A program made the position numbers and the translations under genes. A stretch of DNA of 64,000 bases from Jackrogersella multiformis (lineage: Eukaryota > Ascomycota > Sordariomycetes > Xylariales > Hypoxylaceae): NCBI GenBank assembly GCA_902806575.1, contig CADCXD010000001.1, positions 4,154,001-4,218,000 on the forward strand, read 5' to 3'. Positions 57,701 to 64,000 of the stretch are shown here, piece after piece. The notes under the pieces are model-generated. The model was not told the origin of the DNA, did not search any database, and saw only the letters and a list, made by a program, of their open reading frames with translations. Within the stretch, counting starts at the first letter, position 1. Each line of letters starts with the position of its first letter.

Positions 57701-60700
57701 AGTCCTTTTTACAAAACGTTATTATACCGATCCCCTTATCCTTTACCACCAAAAAGACCACATCTCCCAAATTAACTTCGAGCTAAACGCCTTGGATAAC
57801 AAATGCAATATTATTATACTATAATAATAAATAAAAATCTATAAACCCGTAAACTTCTTTCTAAACCTTAAAAAGATTAGGTTTAATTCTTCTTATTATT
57901 AAAAATACTACATAAGCTTAATCTTACATAACCCGGAAAAGTTAACTAATATAGCAGTAGTAAAGAATATTAAAGTAAATAAAGCGCTAAAGAATGTCCT
58001 TAAGGAATTCCGTAAATTTGTGTATATTATGATTAAAGAAGTAGGGTAACGCTTTTTAGACCATTAATTATAAGATTATTTTATCGATCTTTAAGAAAGA
58101 AAAATACCTCCTTAGGAACCCCTTTATGCTATAAGCGAAAAAGAATTTAATATATTTAAATTATGGTTAAATAAAATAATTAATAATGGTCAAATCCAGA
58201 AATTAACCTCGTCTTGTGTAGCATTAATAATGTTTGTCGATAAACCTAATCTTTAAGACCTTTTTAGGCTAATGGTTAACTATTAAGGCCTAAACAGTAT
58301 TATTATTCCTATCCGTTATCTTATCCCTTTAATATCTAAATTACAAGCTTGCTTTAGAATTGCGAAATGGTTTATTAAGATCGATTTTAAGTTAGGATTT
58401 TATCTTATTAGAATTAAAGAAGGAGATAAATAGAAAATAACTTTCCGATATAAATACGGACTTTTCGAATACTTAATTATGCCTTTTGGATTAATTAATA
58501 TTCTAGCGATTTTTTAGTTAATAATAAATAATATTTTTCGAAACCTTATCGATTTAAGACTTTTAATATACCTAAATAATCTCCTTATTTACGCAGATAT
58601 AATAAAAGAATACGATAAGATTGTTAAAAAAATCCTAAAAAGACTTATAGAATATTATTTAATAATTAACCTACGGAAATGTTTCTAAAAAGTCTAAAAA
58701 GTAAACTTTCTTGGTTATATCATTAAAATAAAAAATATCTTAATAGCCTAAAATAAAATTAACTATATTAATAATTAAGAAGCCCTTAAGTCCCTTAAGG
58801 AATCCTAACAATTTATCGATTTCGTAAACTTTTATCGATAATTTATAAAAAAGTTCTTAAAAATAATAAGGCCGATTATTAGCGTAAATAAGGAAGATAA
58901 GAAGGACTAAAAATGGACCGAAGAAATAAGTAAATCCTTTAAGGAACTTAAATATCGATTTACCTAAGCCCCCATCATGGCACACTTCGATCTTTTAAAA
59001 CAGATTTATATAAAAACCGATATATTAGATTATACTATTAGCGCCGTTCTTTCTTAAAAAGATAAATAAGGCAAACTTAAACCTATAGTTTATTATTCTT
59101 ATAAGCTTACACCGGTAAAAATAAATTATAAAATATACGATAAGGAATTATTAATTATAATAAATTCCTTCGGTAGATAGCATTAATATTTAAAAGGTGT
59201 AAAATATCAAATTAAAGTTTATTTTAATTATTAGAACTTAGCCTACTTTACAATAACCAAGGTCCTAAACCGTCGTTAAGTTTGATGAGCGTAAGAATTA
59301 TTTTTATACTAGTTTATTATTAATTACCGACCCGGAAAATAAAATAATAAGGCCGATATTCTTTTTAAACTATTATAATATCGATTTGAGAAAAGGAAAG
59401 CTAAAGATTAGCTTATAAAATTAATCTTATAAGATAAATATTTTTTACATTTTTTAGGAACTTTATTTGCCTTTTTAGCGGTCGTTTTTATTATATTAAG
59501 TAGATTTTGTAGCCTTACTACACCTAATTAGGCTTTTGAATTTATTAAACGATTAAAGAAGGTAATTATTAACGATCTAGAATATGTTGCGTAGGTTAAG
59601 AACCTTTTTAAGGATATTATTTTATAGAATAACCTTTTTTATTAAAAAAGAAAATTTTGGATACTTATAAAACTCTAAAAGGAAGTTATTTTTACCGAAT
59701 ACGATACCCTCGTTACCGGATATATGGGAATAGATAAAACCTTAGAATTAATTACTTAAAACTTTTAGTGATTAAATATTAAGAATATCGTCCGGGATTA
59801 CATATAAGGCTGTTTAGAATGCTAATAAAATAAGATCCCTCGTTACGTCTTATATAGATATTTTTAGCTAATAGAATTATACTATAAATCCTAGTTAATA
59901 ATAGCGATAGATTTTATTATTAATTTTTCTTTATCGAACAGCTATAACTTTATTTAGGTAATAATGGATTTATTTTTTAAGATGGCACACTTTATTTTTT
60001 TTAAAGCAAAAGAAAAGAAGTTTAACGATCTAATTAAAATTTTCGTTAAGTAATATTGGAGATTATATGGTATATCCCTAGACATTATTTCTAATAAAGA
60101 TTTTAAGTTCATATCTTATATTTAGAAGAACTTCTTTAAATTAGTAGATATTAAGTTCCGAATAAATATTACATTTTACCTATAAACCAATAGGCAGATA
60201 AAACGCCTTAATTAAATTTTAAAAGTTTATTTTAAAGCCTTTATTAATTACGAAATAAGTAATTAAGAAGACTTACTTATAATTGCAAAATTTGCCTATA
60301 ATAATATTACTTTATTATTAATATAACTTATCTCTTTTTACGTTAATTATGGATATTACCTGGTAACTTATAATCCTTCTATAGGCATTTTACGCAACCC
60401 CGGAAGCAAATTATATGCATATTAAATAACTTAAGTATATTAAGACGCACGGAAGTATCTGGAACGAAGCCGTTAATAAATAAAAGAATGGGCTAATAAA
60501 TGACAAAAGGATGCGCTAACTTTCGAGATAGATTAACTTGTAATATTAAACGTAAAAAACATTAAAACCAAGCGTCTTGCTAAAAAGTTAGATAAAAAGC
60601 TTTTAGGTCCCTTTAAGGTCTAATAAGTAATCTTTCTTACCGCAATAAGACTCACTTTCCCTAAAGGATAAAAAATATATAATTCGTTCCATATTTTACT

Positions 60701-61020
60701 TATCGAACCCTATCGCGTTAATAATTAAGAACTTCCTAACCTTAACCAGGTCTTACGTAAAACAGCCCCGATAAAGTTTAAAGATTATTAAGTAGAATAA
60801 GTAATAGACTTTATCAAAAATCAAGGCTAAATAAAATATCTTATAAAATAAAAAAAATAACCAGCCAAAAGGCATTAAATATAAGAACCTTATAAACATA
60901 TATTTAACAAAAAAGTAAAGATAATAATCAAACTATTTTACAATTAACACACTAATAAACCTTACGATCCTATAATTAATTAATATACTCAAAGACAAGT
61001 ATTAAGAAGGAAGGAACTAA

Positions 61021-61334
61021 TATTATACAAATAAAATCTACGAAACAAAATATGATTAATATATATATATATATTAGTAAATACGAGATATATTAAAACT
61101 TATAAAACAAAGCTATTAGATAAAGTTAATTAAAAGACTTGATTAATATATATAAGATTAAACCAACAAGATTAAGAAGGCGCTAATAACGCTTAAAGGA
61201 GATATTTAGATTAAATACATATAGGTTATTACGCCTCGCTTCGCAAGAAAAGATAAAAGGCATAGACCTTAAGACTATAGAGAATTATAATTCGAAATTG
61301 AACTACAGTTCCAAGCCCATTTGCCCTTGTCACA
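61021..61334 (+). repeat. 3' LTR of copy 2
   Basis: 314 bp. The inner start is mutated (TATTATACAAATAAAATC), and the outer end is intact (CCCTTGTCACA). Confidence 0.85.
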
Positions 61335-61528
61335 CTTAATGATATAAATATTCTATCCTATAGTTATTTTAACATAAGACAGGGAAGCAACAACAATCTG
61401 AAGGGGCCATGCCATAGATCGCGGTATACATACCTAGAACAGGGGACGTGCCTTTGTCCTATCCAAGGTATAGATAGTGATTATGGTTGTATTTATACAT
61501 ACCGACCTAGGTAGATGCCATATACAAC
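61335..61528. other. unique spacer between retrotransposon copies
   Basis: About 190 bp of normal composition with the right CTTAA duplication of copy 2 at 61335-61339 and a CCTAGGTAG motif near 61507. No gene. Confidence 0.6.
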
Positions 61529-64000
61529 TATGACAAGGGCAATAGGGCTTGGAATTGTAGTTCAAATTCGAGTAATAATTCTTTATGGTCTTAAGGTCCT
61601 TGCCTTCTATCTCTTCTTACGAAGCGAGGCGTAATAACCTATATATATATAATCTGAATATCTCCTTAAGTGCTGTTAGCGCCTTTTTAATCCTGTTGGT
61701 TTAGTTTTATATATATTAATTAATTTTTTTAATTAATTTTATTTAATAACTTTATTTTATAAGTTTTAATATATTTTATTTCGTAAAGTTTATTTATATA
61801 ATATTAACTTTTTCCTTTTTAATATTTAACTTTAAATATTTTAAATGATTATAAGATTATAAGGTTTATCGATATATTATTTATAAAATAGTTTAATTAT
61901 TACTTTTACTTTATCGTTAAATATATATTTATAAGGTTTTTAAATTTAATACTTTTTAATCGGTTAATCTTTTTATTTTATAAGATATTTTATTTTATTT
62001 TAATTTTTAATAAAGTTTATAACTTATTTTATTTAATAATTTTTAAATTTTATTAAGGTTATTTTACGTAAGACTTAATTAAAGTTAAGGAGTTTTTAAT
62101 TATTAATACGATAAAGTTTAATAAGTAAAATATAAAATAAGTTATATATTTTTTAACTTTTAAATAAAGTAAATCTTATTATTATAAAAGAAATTATTTA
62201 TTAAATTTTAAAAAGTTTTAAAAAGTTTTTATTTAATTTTTTAATAAAGCGTTTAATTTTAATATTCTTTATATTAAGTATTATAAATTATTTCTTTTAG
62301 AAAATTAATGTATTTTTTTATTATTTATTAGTTTATTTTTTTATTTGTTAATAATTTTATTTTAAATATTTTTATATTTCTTAATATATTTATATTATTT
62401 AATATATATATAATTTACTTCTTAAATTACGTAAAATACTTATAAGGGGGTTATAAGTTATTAAATAATAACCATAGTTAATATAAAAAGAAATAAATTA
62501 TATTAATAATAAAATAATATTATTATAAGTAAATTTAATTATTATAAAAAAATCCTCTTAATTATTTATTTTATAATTAATAAAAGTTTTAAGGTAAATC
62601 TTTAAAATTTAATTAAGGCGTTTTATTTAACCATTAATTTATAAATGAAATATAATGTTTATTTGGAATTTAATATTTATTAATTTAAAAATCTTTTTCT
62701 AAATATAAAAAATAAACTTAAAATCTTTATTAAAAATAATGTTTAATAATACGCCATATAATTTTTAATATTATTTAATAAAAATTTTAATTAAATTATT
62801 AGACTTTTTTATTTTTATTTTAAAAGGGATAAAGTAAGTTATTTTTAAGAATAAATTTACTATTACTTAAATAAAATTATAATTATTCGATAAAAGAAGA
62901 TTTATAATAAAATTTATTATTATTATTAATTAAAGCTTATAATATAATTTTATTAATTAAAAATGTTTATATAAAGCGTAACGAAAAATCTTATTTTATT
63001 AATATTTTAAATAACTTTATATATAATTTTAAACGATATTTTTAATATTTAACTATTAAAAGTTTTAAATGATTAGTTTTAAAGTTTTATTTATTTTTAT
63101 ATGTTTAGCGATGAAAGTATTTTATTTAAAAGAAATAACTTCTTTTTAAAATTTTATAAATATTTAAAACTTATCCTTTCGATATAAAACATTATTTTAA
63201 AGAATAACGTTCTTAAAAAGATTTATGGTTTATATAGCATATTCCGGATTATTAGTAATTATTTTTTTTAGTTTTTTTATAAAGTTAAAAACTTAATTAA
63301 AAGTAATAAAGCTATATAATTTTCTTTTTTTTAAGTTAATATTATAATAATTTAAAAAAAATATTAACCTTATTATTTTATTTTCTTAATCGGTAATTAA
63401 TAATAAATTAATATAATAATAATTATTATACTTATTAAGCTTAATATTAGTTTAAAACTTTAATCGTTATAAAATAAGCTAATTTTAATAATTAAAGTAA
63501 ATTTTAATTTAATATTTAACATTTTTTAAATATTAATACTATTTTTTTAAAAAATTTATTATAATTAATAATTCTTTATTATAAATTTTATAATTTATTT
63601 TTATTAATATAAGTTTATAAAAATAATAAGTTATTAATTTAAACTTACTTTAATTGTTTTTTTAAAAAAGAACGGCGTTAATAATATAATTTAATATATC
63701 GGTTTTAATATAAATTTATTTTAAAGGATTAAAATATATTATAATAAAAACTTAAATAAACTAAAATTTAAATTCTTTAAAAGATTTATTTATTTCCTCG
63801 ATCCACTTTTAATCTTTTTTATCTCTTTTATTTACATTAATAATTAGCTTTATTATTTCTAAGAATTTCTTTATAAATTGTTAATAAAAATTTATAAAAC
63901 CAATAAATTATTAATATAATCGATTTTATTTTAAACTATTAAAATATCATTTATTCCGATAATATATCTTAAAAAGTTTATTTCTTATACTTTTTAAAAG
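61529..64000 (-). mobile_element. same LTR retrotransposon, copy 3, inverted and running off the window
   Basis: Starts tatgacaagggcaatagg, the reverse complement of the common LTR end with RIP-type TG-to-TA change at the edge. The LTR occupies about 61529-61840 and the body continues in reverse orientation to the window end, reaching the RNase H/RT side near 63650-64000 (reverse complement of the RIP-mutated region also seen in copies 1 and 2). It is AT-saturated like copy 1. Its left target duplication cannot be checked because the other end is outside the window. Confidence 0.88.

Larger units (their letters stand above)
54413..61334 (+). mobile_element. Ty3/gypsy-type LTR retrotransposon, copy 2, best preserved
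   Basis: 6.9 kb with 314-bp LTRs (54413-54726, 61021-61334), TGT/ACA ends and an exact CTTAA target duplication. RIP has introduced many stops, but the order of domains can be read on the plus strand: gag near 56400-56950, a ruined CCHC knuckle near 57155, protease LLDSGS near 57590, reverse transcriptase near 58330-58720 (IRIKEGD, then FEYLIMPFGLIN and YLNN where YLDD is expected), RNase H near 59030-59290, integrase near 59900 (DFIINFSLS, MAHFIFF). Protease-RT-RNase H-integrase order is that of Ty3/gypsy elements. Not capable of coding for protein. Confidence 0.93.

Noticed and set aside
47400..64000. AT-rich block as a possible centromere
   Set aside because: It is fully explained by three copies of one LTR retrotransposon with LTRs and target duplications; nothing points to a centromere.

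Overview
The window is nuclear DNA of a filamentous ascomycete (Pezizomycotina). The evidence is short GT-AG introns with CTAAC-type branch sites, fungal core genes (hxB, cdc6, palF), fungal-type specialised-metabolism genes, and a 3' end of LTR retrotransposons mutated to extreme AT content by C-to-T and G-to-A changes, the pattern of repeat-induced point mutation (RIP). A Sordariomycete is likely but inferred. All exon models were read by eye from splice signals and family conservation. No alignment or database search was run.

Layout. 1-5.4 kb: one small three-exon gene, then a long gene-poor stretch with short hairpin repeats, a GGAT-type minisatellite and a tRNA-like Pol III unit. 5.5-13.5 kb: conserved housekeeping block with an unrecognised 451-aa protein, molybdenum cofactor sulfurase (hxB, GC-AG intron) and the replication-licensing ATPase Cdc6. 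14.5-25.8 kb: a decayed specialised-metabolism neighbourhood with a P450 carrying an in-frame stop, an apparently intact Baeyer-Villiger-type flavin monooxygenase, two broken short-chain dehydrogenases (SDRs) and the 3' relic of a highly reducing polyketide synthase (ER-KR-ACP). 25.8-28.6 kb: non-coding DNA crowded with the palindrome TACCTAGGTA. 28.6-31.2 kb: the pH-signalling arrestin PalF/Rim8.

32-47 kb: a second accessory region, mostly pseudogenes (transcription-factor-like protein, SDR, amino-acid permease, MFS transporter, two FAD-linked oxidase fragments head to head, a second P450), with two intact-looking genes, a RING-finger protein and a UbiA-family membrane prenyltransferase/terpene-cyclase-like enzyme. 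Inside it a 4.3-kb segment (about 34.94-39.22 kb) has telomere repeats at both ends in the orientation of real chromosome ends: CCCTAA-type at the left and TTAGGG-type at the right.

47.4-64 kb: three copies of one Ty3/gypsy-type LTR retrotransposon, two complete and direct, the third inverted and running off the window. Target-site duplications can be read for the first two. The first copy lies between an N-terminal and a C-terminal piece of a PTH11-like membrane protein gene. RIP damage is heavy inside the elements, but the outermost tens of bases of each element are nearly spared.

Taken together, a conserved core (hxB, cdc6, palF) alternates with accessory blocks where biosynthetic genes have been lost by frameshifts, nonsense changes and deletions. 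The surviving biosynthetic enzymes are the flavin monooxygenase and the UbiA-family protein.
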